In this document: positions 27,510-41,400 of the stretch, one piece after another
Layout: every line of letters starts with the position of its first letter
How positions within the stretch are numbered: position 1 is the first letter of the stretch
DNA from: Glandiceps talaboti
Taxonomy: Eukaryota; Hemichordata; Enteropneusta; Spengelidae
Length of the DNA stretch: 64,000 nt
NCBI RefSeq assembly: GCF_964340395.1
Contig: NC_135551.1
Location: 22,254,503 to 22,318,502 of the forward strand
Direction: 5' to 3'
Position numbers and translations under genes: made by a program
Notes under the pieces: generated by a model
The model's database searches: none
The model's input: the letters and a program-made list of their open reading frames with translations, nothing else
What the model was told of the DNA's origin: nothing

Positions 27510-27939
27510 ACTTCAAAGGGGTACGGCACTCCAGAAATAAATGTATTTTCATTAACTTTGGGTTCTGGAGAGTCATATCGTTATTTAACATTACTTAAAT
27601 TTGGCACTACATATTACCAAATTTAACTCTTATGCACCTTCTAGTAGTGGTACACAGTTGCTCACTGGACATTGTAGACAGGTATATATATTAGATGAAC
27701 AATGAATATTCATTCATGACTCCTAAGTGGTTATTACCTTTAGATAAAATCATGATCATCGATTGTTCATCGAAAACATATGCGTGTAGCCTAAGCCGCA
27801 AGAGGTGAAAGAGAATTTTAATTTGATGTTTTTCAAGTAATCGAACGAAGTTCATTTGACATAATATCATGAAATTCATCTCCAGAACCCAAAGTTTAAC
27901 AAAATACCTTTATTTCCTGTAGTGCCACCCCTTTAAAGT
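27510..27939. mobile_element. MITE-like element with ~61-bp inverted ends
   Basis: The left arm (27510-27571) and the complement of the right arm (27879-27939) align over about 61 bp with few differences. Both start ACTT(C/T)AAAGGGGT, contain GGCACT, then AGAAATAAA-type and TATTTT blocks, and end CTTTGGGTTCTGGAGA. The 307-bp interior holds no ORF of note. This is the structure of a non-autonomous terminal-inverted-repeat transposon (MITE) of about 430 bp. A target-site duplication is not evident, so the exact ends and superfamily are open. The ORF at 27426-27626 is a shadow. Confidence 0.75.
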
Positions 27940-28199
27940 TTGCGTTACATACGGATCCGGAAACTCTCATACCTCTGTTACACTCATAAACCTCGGACAG
28001 GTACATAGCTGTATCAACCCTATGGAGCCACCGTGACAAATATCCCTATAACAGTTACGGCCGCACACTAGGTGTAACATCCCTAGATTTGACAGATGAT
28101 GTGTACATATAACTGGTATGCCAACATTAAGGTAACATGGATGTGAAAAAATAACAATGCAGCATAGGTTTTTACAAAATCCGACTACAATAGCTTTTT
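27940..28199. other. Unique DNA, no gene seen
   Basis: No feature is recognised. Confidence 0.5.
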
Positions 28200-28602
28200 A
28201 TCATACCCAAGCACCAGCTATGTGAGCAGTAAGCACTGCTGTAACAGCAGTATTTCCCACAGCCATGCATGTACCAGGTGTGTGGGCAATGCTGATTGAA
28301 CTGGAGGAAAGGACTGTTACAGGGTATGATTTCAACATAGTTGGCACAACTGTGTACTAGGATAGGTGTGCTCAGCACAGCTATGGTATCAATGTGCAGA
28401 ACGGCCTTGGCACAGAGATGATATCCACATCCATCCAACAGGCATATTTGGCACAGCCATGTAGCAGATCAGTGGAAAAATACACCCCTGAACGGGGTCG
28501 GGTTGTGCAACACGTAGCTGGTACATGGCTGTGCTCCTCATCCTCGCACTAGGATGTACACATCCTAGTGCAAGGATGTGCGAGGTTCCCTGCGTGTACA
28601 AA
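28200..28602. repeat. Decayed GGCACAGCCATG repeat with palindromes
   Basis: Variants of TTGGCACAGCCATGTAGCAG recur at about 28252, 28345, 28371, 28406 and 28448, and once inverted at 28522-28536. A palindrome with 19-bp arms (28539-28557 and 28560-28578, one mismatch, 2-nt loop) and a smaller one near 28221-28245 (AGCACTGCTGTAACAGCAGT) lie within it. Minus-strand ORFs here are Cys/His-rich but match nothing known to me. Confidence 0.55.
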
Positions 28603-29639
28603 CGTAACTTTCAATTTAACTCCCTTTAAGACATCAACTCTCAACGTCGTGTAATTCTCTCGTGGGAAAATGACTTTCCAGACTCCTGACCTTTACAGGA
28701 GGACACCATAGTTGCTGTTAAAAGGGAAATACATTTGCAGATGGAGAAACCTTGAAAGTAAAGCTCCTAATAATAGAAAGAAGTCTTCCATTAAACACCA
28801 AATGTATTCTATCTACTTAGCGTATCATTTGTGATATGTAAGATTAATATCATAAATAATATCAAAATAGTTTTTCTATATTACATTCAGTGTGTAAACA
28901 CGTTAAAGTGTCCTTTTATCGTACACTGTTGTCGTGTATATTGAACTAGACGAGTGGAATGCATTAATGTGATTGCATATTCCGCACTTTTTTCAAACAC
29001 AATAGATATTATTCCGAACTCAACACCCAAGCTGCTAGATAATGGACAACCATGCTTTTTCGCCTACAACAATAATAGTTTTACGCGAAATGTGAAAATC
29101 ATTTATGCCGAATGATTGTCATGGAGACAAGCTAAAAATATTGATATCTAGTATGAAAAAAATGTTATTATAGTTGCCACTCTTTCTCCATATGGCTATC
29201 ATACTGTTATTTTGAAATTTGCTTAAAATTTAGTTGAAATCTTTTTTGTCCTAATCCCCTCCCCACTTCTTTTTTTGTAAGCTGTAAGGATGGATATTCT
29301 ACGTGAATGGTAAACGGCTATGATTGGCAAACAAAAGTGAAGTGTTTTTTGACACAGATGTGATGAAATAACCTTTGATCGTCACGCAACCGTGCACTAG
29401 TAGCTAGTGTACTAGAACTATTAAATGGCTTGAGAATTAATTAATAGGATAAGGGTTAATCTGTAGGATTAGTGGTTGAAGCTTCAATCGTTATCAATCA
29501 TCATTAATAAGGCTAAGGTATTAAAGATAGACACTAAGACAAGGAAAACACTTCGTCAGTACTTTGCAACACGAGATGTAATTTCAGTTTTTGACACACT
29601 GTCGACTCACTGATGCAATAGTCAGGTATGAAGACATGG
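28603..29639. other. Unique DNA, no gene seen
   Basis: AT-rich, no feature recognised. Confidence 0.6.
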
Positions 29640-30030
29640 CACAATACGATACGACAAATACAATGCAATACAATACAATACCATATGATAGGATATGATG
29701 CAATACAATACGATAGGACAGATACAATGCAATACAATACCATAGGATATGATGCAATACAATACGATATGACAGATACAATACAATACAATACCATACA
29801 GCACATTATAATACGTCACCGTCACGACACGACACGAGACAACCCAACACAACACAACACAACACAACATGACACGACACGACACGACACAACACAACAC
29901 AACACAACACAACACAACACAACACAACACAATACTAGACAACGCAATGTAACGCAACGATACACAACGAAACACAACACAACACAACACAACACAACAC
30001 AACACAACACCAATACAACACAACACAATT
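29640..30030. repeat. CAATA/CAACA pentanucleotide tract
   Basis: The first half (29640-29800) is a CAATA-derived tract with a longer period: GACAAATACAATGCAATAC at 29652 recurs as GACAGATACAATGC at 29717 and GACAGATACAATAC at 29771 (spacing 65 and 54 bp). The second half (29820-30028) is CAACA/CGACA. Stop-free frames on both strands (up to 135 codons) come from the repeat and are not genes. Confidence 0.9.
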
Positions 30031-33000
30031 TCTGAAATACCATGTTATATTAGTTTACAACAAAAACAGACTGGTCGATGACTATGAGTGCAACATTGTA
30101 AGGAACGAAAAGAGAGACAATTCAAATCGTCTGGCTGGGTGCAACCAAACACAAAATTGTCAACAAGAGCTATCAAATAGCAACGACAGAAATATACGAA
30201 AGAATACATCTGTAAAATGCATTTGGCACGTAAACGCGTTTTGCAATATTGTCGAGATTGTTCAGTAGATGATACCGTTTGCGTTGATCTCCCAATTTCC
30301 AGTTCAATTTGTTATTCAATTACCCAATTACGTTAGTGTCAAAAACGTGCATAAACAAACAGTAACCTTGTAGACATGTATCATACTCGCAAACATCATA
30401 CGATGTGCGGTATTTTACTTGTCTATGTATAAACTGAGCAGGCAATAAAACAATTTCAACAGCTGATAAGTGAGTTTCTAATAAGAATAGAACGATTTGT
30501 TCGGAAGCATCGCATTAACTCGTAGAAGTCTGTCAAACCAAATTCATTTCCGAAATAAAATCATTCCGCTACGTTAAGACGGAAAATTGTTATCTGACTT
30601 CCTTCACCACTAACGTATGGCTATAACTCATCACCATGGTAACGCGATCGCACCTGGATTGGAAAGAAGTGTTGGCCGCTTCAACTAATGACCATAAAGA
30701 CATAACACTGCTGATACTAAACGAGGCGAAAACCCTAAAGAGGTAGACTAAATTCAATAATTGTACTTTTGCGTCTTCAATTCTCAGACGAAATCCCACT
30801 CTAGCATTGCCTACAACCACACTCATAATAAAAACAAATTCCATTAACCGCTTTGGAGATATATTACTATGACAACATTGTTCCACTAAAAGAAAAAAGA
30901 TTTCAAGTTAATTATTTCTAGTATCACAGTATCTAATGCCAATTACTGGTTGATGTATTGAAATTACATTGTACATTGCGAGAGTTCGAAGTTAAGGTCC
31001 TCCGTATTTTCATTGAAATAACGTTCACGTCTCTGACAGGCGAAACTATTTCAGCTCAACTGTTCTATCAATTAGGGGCAGCTTGAATATATTTATTCAA
31101 ACAAGATGCCTTGGACATTTGATCGGACGTGACAAATAAGATGGTCTAGTATCGCTATTACCATCTCCTTGCAATTTATTAGGTAATGATGTATTCTCAT
31201 AAAAAACGAATTTATTAATGCTACACGTTAAGATATATAATCTGGACTTCTAATAAATTTCATTTCAAACAGATAAATCAAGATTCGATGAGGAATAGTT
31301 ATCCGTGTGTATTAGACGGCAATACGTAAAAATCGCAAGCAGCATTTTGAACGGATACATTTTATACAGCACTGTGTACTTCAGTCTGAATAGCTTGAAA
31401 ACATTTGGTTCAGCTGTAGGAGGTAGATCCAAGTAAATCTCACTGTACCCCAACTCACAGAATTGAGCAACTTAGAGCTCCGTACAAAGTGAATAGTACA
31501 CATACGTTTAATAAAATGTCGATAACCCTATTCCTTACTCATTTGTCAACTTGACACATATCCCAACAGTTAAAGACAATTAGAAGATATAGATAACCTG
31601 TCAGAGTGAGACCTTTTGCATTTGCGTTGAGTACCATGTATATGTACATATTTATTTAGATATAAATTTGCTCTTCGTATGAAATGTAAATTGTATACAA
31701 AGCTTGACTGTCCAACAAAACTGGTAATTTGTAATGTTTGACAACATTCATGATAGTATGAAGTTGTGAAAGGTTAAACAGAGTTAAGATCACAACAAAG
31801 AGTTTCTATAAAAAATATAAAGAAAGTAGTCATTCTTTTATTTAAACGTGTACTGTATTTTAATACTTTGCCATCAAACATCTTGTGTGATTTCTTCCAT
31901 GTAGAATCATTTTTATTATTTCAGTCTTAAAGTCTTCTACGCAAAACGTCTGTACTATTTTGCAATGGATTGTACTTAGTGTCTCCATATCTTTATCTCC
32001 GTGCGTTATATCGTACTTTATAATTTATGTATTACAATGGAAACCACTTTAAGTTAATATCTTTAGAGAAGACCCTTTTTCAGCTTGCAAATGTTGTGTA
32101 TCAAGATCGGTGAGACCGATCACCAGGTTACACTTTGAGATAGACACAATAAAGATTACAAACATCCCTTACACCGTGCCAGCTACCTATTTTGTTAATG
32201 CTAACAAAAAACATGCACAAATGTAGCAAAATACCAAGCAGATAATGTGTAAGCTAGTGATGTTTGTTTGTATATGTATATCTCAACATGAAACCTTGTG
32301 ATCACTGTCACTGATCTTGATAAATGATTTGTAACCTTTGCAAGCTAAAAGGAAATCGCCTGTAAACACAAATAACCATATCTCTCTCGACAAAATTCTT
32401 ATTAGGCATTTTATTGTCTCGCTTGGCAAATATATTAATGTAAATGTTACCGTGTGGCACGACACAAAAAGTGAAGTACTATATATAGAAATGTCACATT
32501 TTAATATATTTACATGCCTGGAAAAGTAGATATTGTTACAATGTATATGATTTGGCGACGATGAGCTAAGATCATATTAGCCCAAGCAAAGAAAATGTAC
32601 GTAGCAAGGTTGGAAACATTTCGTCATGCCAGCCACTGAAAATAAGGTGTATCAGTAAGATTTTTTTAGCCAGACAAAGTTTTGTTTCTGCTTCCATTGC
32701 AAAATGTATGGATGACACAAAGTCTTCTTCCGGTCATCACATCTATATATGCGCGGCGCGCGCACTAGACTTCTGTTGAACAAAATTCATATTGTGCATT
32801 CAACACATAGTGTATATCCGAATCCAAGGCTATGTTTTGTAAAGCTAAAGCAAAATCTCATAGTATATTTTCACTGTGCTATGTTCTAGAAAGGTCCATC
32901 ACACAAGTATTTTAAATATTAATAAGAATACGTTGTAGAAATCGATTTTTCTTAAATCGACAAAACAAAAGAAATTTCTAAAATACATCATAAAATGGAT

Positions 33001-33178
33001 TGACATGCAAGTCAAGTGTTCGGCAATTTTACTTTGATCTAGAATTACCAGTAAAACAAGTACACTTACAAACACTTCAGTGAAACTGATACATTCTTGA
33101 TGTAAAATGACCATTTAAATCGAACACTAAACCTAATGGGTTCTTATGATAGCTAACATTATTTTCGCTCTCCCTTAC
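30031..33178. other. Unique DNA, no gene seen
   Basis: No coding signal is convincing. The minus ORF at 30590-30886 (98 codons) has a hydrophobic middle but no recognisable domain. A GCGCGGCGCGCGC tract at 32751-32763 is an isolated CpG-rich spot. Confidence 0.55.
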
Positions 33179-33219
<41 letters not shown>

Positions 33220-33297
33220 GTCTGTCTGTCTGTCTGTCTCTCTGTCTGTCTGTCTGTCTGTCTGTCTGACCGACTGACTGACTGACTGACTGACTGT
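33179..33297. repeat. (TGTC)n then (TGAC)n microsatellite
   Basis: About 20 TGTC units with two interruptions pass into six TGAC units. Confidence 0.96.
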
Positions 33298-34510
33298 TTA
33301 TCTGGTCGTCAGTCTTTCTTTGTCTGACTCTCTCTGTCTGGGTCTATGACATTAACAACTTCATTTTATTAAAGAGGTTTTGCCTTCCTCGTGCTGCACA
33401 CCTGAGACTGAAAATGTTGTGTGTGCTGTCTGCGTTGCCTCGGGCGTTTATTTGATCTTTTGGAAACATGTGTAGATCCTTGTACCTTGTAACTGGTTTC
33501 ATTTTTATGACATTACTGGGAAGATGAAGAACAACTGATTGAGTTTAGCGTGACCTACATTCAAAACACATTACCATGTACACAATTTTAAATACAACAA
33601 ACAGCAAAACTATCAGTTTCGTCGAAGTAATCGTAAGTCTTCCAATAGAACTTGGAATGGGGATTTAAGAGCACTCTAGTTTTATGGCTATTCGATCGCC
33701 AATCTTAGAAAGTGGAGACTAGTCATTATTTTAATGATTTGATTCAGCTACTTCATGAATGTTCTAAATTGTATTGGCTTTATCAGAGATATATGTTTTA
33801 GCCTTATGTCATTACGGCTAGGCGTATCCGCCTATATTTCCGGTTCCGTTTGTTTGCATATCGATTCATGACTCGAATAATTATCCAACATGGCTGTCAG
33901 ATACATTGAGACCAGAACGAAAGTTCTGTGATCTGTTAACAAGCTTTTAAGTGTAGCTGGTATACGTCCAGTCATACGATGCGTACAAATGAATTATGCA
34001 GGTATTATGGTCGATAAGTCTTGTCTACAAAGCGCCCCCACTGTTTGTGTGACAAACTGTTCGAAAGCATAGGATCATATAAAGGTTAGTTTGCAGTATT
34101 GCTCATGGAAGGTTATCAAATGGGTCAGTAACTTATAACATATTTGCTCGTTTACGTTGATCTACAATGCTGTACAATAGCAAATAGTAACATTTTACAT
34201 TTTCAGCAACCTATGCATATATGTTTCGACAGCATCATTTCACTGCTTCAATTATTGTTAAATGTATGTGGATATCAATAGAGTATCCAAGAGAACAAAT
34301 ATATATTTCATGTATACAATTTTTTAAAAAGTAGCATTACTAGACTGCTCTCAGAGTTTATTGATTCGTTTAATCACTGCTAACACACCTAGTACAAATA
34401 GAGCTCAACAACAACATTTCAAAAAAAAATTGAAAATGTAATTTAACTTAAGTGAGGGTTTGGAAGATAAAGGGTAGCCATTGTTTACTTATACATTTTA
34501 CATGACAAAT
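33298..34510. other. Unique DNA, no gene seen
   Basis: No feature is recognised apart from loosely TGTC-like sequence just after the array. Confidence 0.6.
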
Positions 34511-34775
34511 GTGTGTATGTATGTATGTATGTATGTATGTATGTATGTATGTATGTATGTGAATGTATGTATGTATGTATGTATGTATGTATGTATGTAT
34601 GTATGTATGTATGTATGTGAATGTATGTATGTATGTATGTATGTATGTATGTATGTATGTATGTGAATGTATGTATGTATGGATGGGTGGATGGATGTAT
34701 GTGTGTGTGTGTGTGCATTATATATTATACAGAACATACACACACACGCACGCACGCACGCACGCACGCACGCAC
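34511..34775. repeat. (ATGT)n with GTGAATG interruptions, then TG, CA, CACG runs
   Basis: The ATGT array is interrupted by GTGAATG at 34559, 34617 and 34663, which suggests segmental duplication within the array. It passes into GATG, TG (34699-34715), about 20 bp of AT-rich linker, then CA and CACG/CGCA units (34737-34774). Confidence 0.95.
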
Positions 34776-35597
34776 TCTTGGTCATGTATGCCAAATCTTT
34801 ATGCGCGTCACGTGTGCCATGAAATTGGAGTGTGGTGCTTGATTGGATAGGACAAAACCCCCGAATCGGTATTATTTTTGCAATTACTTAGCTTTCTCAT
34901 ACTACTAAAGGAAAGCAAGTGTTCCCTGTTCGCGCCATCGACGAACACCTAGAGAGGAAAACTCACCGCATATATATTCGTCCTCAATCAAATCAAGACT
35001 TGCATGCCTACCCTACGTAACTGATCGGACCTTGTTTTTGTAAAACAACTTAAGGAAATGCGTTATTTGATCCCCTCTCTTCTACAGCTACATCATGCAA
35101 AAAGCCCTTTTATCAAAATTAAATGATGAATATTTCTGTTTTACCGTTATCCCAGGACTACTCTCAGAATTTGTATAATAGAGTGGTGAAACGTATTACA
35201 GTATAGCTATCGTCATTAAAATGCATAAACATAAATTCACAAACACTGTACTGTGTGAAGTGATACGTGCGCTGGGAGATTTGATATTCTAAAGGAGAAT
35301 ATTTCCCACAGCTTTACAAATATTGTGATCGTTGGAATGACACCGTGCTCGCAATCATTAGAGTTTCATTAATTTCACAAAGCAGTCTTCATTACTTAGT
35401 ATGTGGACAAATATTTCGTAAACACGCAATTCAAGAAAATTCTGGACAAACATAATTGTGTTATATATTAATCTTGTTCTCATTCATATTACCAAGGAAA
35501 GTAATAGAATTATATTAAGTAATCAAGGATTAATCTGCTTACATTCGGAACGCAGCAGAAGAAAGGTTCTCTAGCGGGCAATTATGATTCAATAAAA
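34776..35597. other. Unique DNA, no gene seen
   Basis: No feature is recognised. Confidence 0.6.
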
Positions 35598-35905
35598 AAC
35601 AGTTGACGTGAAACAAAATGTTACCAGGCTCAACAAAACTTTTACAAACATGCTATGCCTTGGCTTGACAAAAAATGTTACTTACACTGCTACTTGTCAT
35701 CGTCTGGTGTGATATAAAGCTGGCAAACATTGCTACATTTATTTTTCCAGACCTACCATTGTCTCTGGGGATTGTCGCCAAATAATATACATTGTAATAA
35801 TATAAGCATCTTGTGGACATATGATGGAATAAAATGTAACAATTGTTCTTCACTTTGTGTCGTCCTAGATGCTAAGACGCAGCAATGTTAATTAAGAGTT
35901 TTGTA
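35598..35905. repeat. ~45-bp minisatellite family, locus 2 (inverted)
   Basis: Plus-strand units at about 35624-35657, 35658-35700 and 35701-35741 carry GGCTCAACAAAA, GGCTTGACAAAAAATGTTAC and CGTCTGGTGTGA followed by CATTGCTACATTT. Further on, the complement of about 35828-35905 reads ACAATTGTTACATTTTATT and TTAACATTGCTGCGTCTTA, so minus-strand units face the plus-strand ones, as at locus 1. Confidence 0.55.
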
Positions 35906-36937
35906 AAGGAAGACAATTCGATTTAGCAACGTTACGAATATATGTGTCAAGCCGGACAGTGGAATGCAACGTTAGTAAGATTTAAAATTACAGGGGGTAT
36001 ATGGGCGGTGTTTTTCAGAACCTCAGTGCACGAAACGGATTGCCCCCTCTCCCAAGATCTTATACACACATTACGGGCCCTCCCCTCCTCAGTCGTTGGA
36101 ATATCTGTGATCAAAAATATCATTGCACAAATCTAGTGACTCTCCCCCAAACACGTTCATGAAAATGATTATTATTGCCCCAAAACACATGCCCTCCCTC
36201 CCGTAATATGTTTTGAGTCCCTAATGACTACATTTGACTTCGTTCAAAATCGAATACCGCTTACCTGAGATATGTATAGCCAGAAAGTTAAGAAACACTT
36301 ATCTTTGGAATTGCCTCGGCCTAAAGTTACTATACACGCCTTACAGAAATACTATGTCTTTGAAAATGTTTTCCTCTCTCTTAATATCTTTGTCACCATC
36401 ATCATTAAATAAATTACATATGGAACTATTATACAGATGCGTGGAGAAACATAATCGCTCTCCAGATGCAATTGTCTGCATGATTTATAACTCACCTACA
36501 TTACCACTCCGATTCATATAATAGCTACAATATTATTTTACCATATTTGATGACCAGTTAACCGTACACGATTTGTTTTCAATGAGCTCTTCATTCTCTC
36601 TCATTATTACCCCTTTCTGGCGGATGAGGTCTGAAATTATTTGTTTTTCTCATCAGTATGGAAGTTCCCCTGTTCAAACAACAATACGGTAAAACATCAA
36701 GAATCTACCGACTGCTAAATTATTTATGGAACAATCCTCCCTATCCCGAAGCACTCTATTGTTGTGTTTTATTGAAAGCATGATAAACCTTTAATATCGC
36801 CTCACCATATACACCGGAAATTTAGCATTCTCAACTTAAATATTGCATAGAACAAAATTAGATGACGTTTGAAATATGACTAAGACACGAATTCAAATAT
36901 GATGTAAAAGAAGTGTGTATATATAATATTGTGTGTG
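35906..36937. other. Unique DNA with C-rich patches
   Basis: About 35985-36205 has ACTCTCCCCCAAACACG and CCCTCCCTCCCGTAATA, reminiscent of the interior of the 47.4-kb element (CCCTCCCCCAAACATTACA). It may be a distant relative, but the alignment is too weak to call. No gene is seen. Confidence 0.4.
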
Positions 36938-38138
<1,201 letters not shown>

Positions 38139-38169
<31 letters not shown>

Positions 38170-38170
38170 T
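38139..38170. repeat. (AGAC)n microsatellite
   Basis: About seven ACAG/AGAC units. Confidence 0.95.
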
Positions 38171-38178
38171 ATATACTT

Positions 38179-38241
38179 AGACTTAATCTAAGAAATAAAG
38201 TCGGAGTTACTAGTCACCTCCTAATTTCTTGGATTAAGTCT
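38179..38241. repeat. Hairpin with 18-bp arms
   Basis: AGACTTAATCTAAGAAAT (38179-38196) pairs with 38224-38241 with one G-T type difference, leaving a 27-nt loop. It lies between an AGAC array and a TA array. No function is assigned. Confidence 0.6.
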
Positions 38242-38313
38242 GTAATACTCTCTTTATTTGCTATTAATATTGCATTGAGCAACGTTCTCCCCAGTGACAC
38301 GCCTTTATTAAAG

Positions 38314-38318
<5 letters not shown>

Positions 38319-38393
<75 letters not shown>

Positions 38394-38433
38394 AATTTAT
38401 ATATATATATATATATATAATTTTATATATATA

Positions 38434-38489
<56 letters not shown>
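38319..38489. repeat. (TA)n microsatellite with TAATTTTA inserts
   Basis: About 170 bp of TA repeat interrupted by TCTAATTTA and two TAATTTTA blocks spaced about 19 bp apart. Confidence 0.97.
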
Positions 38490-38490
<1 letters not shown>

Positions 38491-41400
38491 CCAGTTTCTA
38501 TGTCTATATGTTTACATGGGGAATATACATAATCGACATGGCCTAAAATGTGGCCCAATATAAGAAGTAAGGTAGCGCTGAATTTCTTCAAGACCGAAAA
38601 CAGGGACAATAATTCTGACACGGAAACTATAAAGGTGCTCTGAAAGTGTCAATATTGAAACACGATTGTGTTACATACAAGTATAACACCACCGAGGATT
38701 TGCTCAACTGAAAATTCACTATTCAGTCCGTGTGTCGTCGACACCATCAATTAATTATCCTAATAGTTCTTCTCCTAGTGGGTTCAAGCTAAACTACACA
38801 TCTTTGGCCCTGTAAGTTCAAGGTAGACGTCCTAGTGAGCGAGTATAATCGGTCTATGTTGTGTTAAGTACGATAATGTCCAAGAATGAACGATTGACAA
38901 TGAAAAATACACAACAGTTAATTATATCTGACGTGCTCAAAGGTGAATCAAAGTGATTTAATGCTACTCTGAGCGACGGTTACAACATATATTACTTATA
39001 TTTACGACTATGCTTGTTCAATGAATCCACCGGTATTAACTAGAGGCATCGAAATTGCCTTGATGTAGTTCTCCTGTGTTCATTTAGAAAATGAAAGGCA
39101 TGGATATTAAATTCCAAGTCAGAATGTAGCAGGTAATTGCTTGTTTTGTCAATAAATTTTCCTTGATTGATTTTTTATTTAATGCAGGTAGTGACCTAAA
39201 ACGTAAAAGCTGTGTATGCCTTCAGAGTACGGTATCTTGTTTCAAGTAAAGGACTAAAACACATCACTTTGGGTTAGGAAGACGTGCATGAATACAACGT
39301 TGTATTTATTTAAAGTTGTCTTTATATTTGATCTGTTGAATTTACACATTGATCAAAGGTCGTCAAATGAATATATAATTTCAACTGATTTGATCTTTTA
39401 CGCTCATCGCTTTGTTCAAAGATTAAAGTATGAAACGTAGTTTACAATTCAAGCAGATACTATACGCAATATGCCACGTGACAGAACAGTACAGCATACC
39501 GGAAATGGCGTAATATTCACATTAGTAGTCGCGCACCAGAAACTGGGTAATCAAAAGTACCCCGAAAGAGTGAAATATTATTTTATTCGCAAAAACGTAA
39601 AAATGGTGAAGAAATTAACAAAGGTCAAAACCAAAGCACTGAGTGAAGGGATATCGATGAGCGTGCCACTTGCCATGTTTGGACAAAGTATGCCAGAGTT
39701 TTGATGCAGAAAAAAATTATTGCCCAGTGTGATTGCCCAGGTGTGTCTCCATTGAAGTGCATTAAAATTGATACTGGGTATATGATACTTAACAGGATAT
39801 TGCTAGTGATGTTGAACAACCATGCGTATCTGGCTCTTAACATAGCATTTTTGTCAATGGGAAACTAAATGATTGTCGTACACGGAAAATGTAACGCTGT
39901 TAAATGCTTTAATACACTCAAGGAAGGTTGTTAGGAGATACACCAAACGTCCATGTTTGAAGTGAAAATACAGAATAATCAATTGTACATCCAGACGAGG
40001 AGAACAGTTTGAAATAACATACTTTAGGGAATGGGTTTTACATTTCTCCTAGACTCTCTCACAGTTCTCACCGACTTCGTTAAATTGGACATTGTTGCTG
40101 TCTTTTGTATCACCTTCACCATGTTGACCAAGTAGCTATATACTGAAATATAATCCCCAAGTATGATTACATAAGACTAACCACTCAATGCGATGGATGG
40201 TGAACTACTGACACTAGCTTCGCCAGCCTACTGGTTTCACCAGTTCGTTGTTTCTCTCTCTGTGAGTGGTTTACTACACTAAGTATGTGATTGACGAGAT
40301 AGCACCGTACAAATGGGATTGGATTTCAGCTTGATCAACATCTTCAAAGGTAAAGTATGAATTTAGTGAAGCCAGTGAGATTATGAGATTCTACTTTTGT
40401 CCCCAATTGTCACCAATTTTTATGTCGATATAGGAAGACAAAATGTCAATTTGCGAAACTCCCAAAGGGATGAGCGAATGTTGTAAATTTGTCCATGAAA
40501 CACACTACCAGCCCTTTTCTGTTCATAGTAATGTATACTTGTTTGAAATCAGGTATGAAGCAATTTTATAGATAAATAAAACATATTGTAAATACTAAGC
40601 CCGAAAGGTATGGGATCAGAATCAGTTATGATACCCACACAATTATCATTAAAGGCCATGAAAGGCCTACTCTGCATATTAATAGGGGTCGGATTAATAA
40701 GATGGCGCTCATTATGCTAGATGACTCGACTTTGACTGTGTAACATGCTGACAGAGCTTATAGAACACCTATCAAATGCCGTTTTACAGAGTACTACCTA
40801 TTTGTCATCTCCTAAAGTTGTACTATGATGGTATTATGAATATATACAGGCACGAACTATGTAACTGTATGTTTGAAATTAGGTGTGTTTTGGGGACTTT
40901 ATTCGTGACAATGTTGACATGATACACGTTGGAAGTGTCGAGACACCGACCCGGGATTGAAAATTTGCCCTTTAAATCAATTTCATTTTATCAGGAACTA
41001 GAAACAGATCTAGTGACTTGAAATTGTGTGTAGGCTTTGTCTACACTTCTATATGGCAGGTTATATAAAATATGAAGCAAAATACGAGACAATATGGCCG
41101 GCAATTTGAACTTAATAGTCCTAGATTGTCATGAATTAGTTTTATACTGCCATATACTATTAATCATCATGGCACCAGGAGAAAACATCATCGTTCTAGT
41201 CATTAAACTTTTCAATCTAGTGCTGATTATCCTGGAGACGATTTTGGCGTTCACAATGACGAACTCAGTAACTTAGCTTGCGGCTACATTTTAATAGTAA
41301 TAATCTTCTCTAGAAAATGCTGAAATATTAGCAATACTTTGAGGGAGTAGATTATACCTATCTCTTGTAAAGGGTAACATGATATTTGCTGCCAGATAAA

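Noticed and set aside
29622-30043. Overlapping ORFs of 134-135 codons on both strands
   Set aside because: They follow from the CAATA/CAACA repeat, which is stop-free in several frames. The products are pure low-complexity repeats.
30590-30886. 98-codon minus-strand ORF with a hydrophobic segment
   Set aside because: No recognisable domain; hydrophobic stretches are common in AT-rich random translations.
35985-36205. A further copy of the 47.4-kb MITE
   Set aside because: C-rich blocks are similar, but the terminal repeats do not align and no target duplication is seen.
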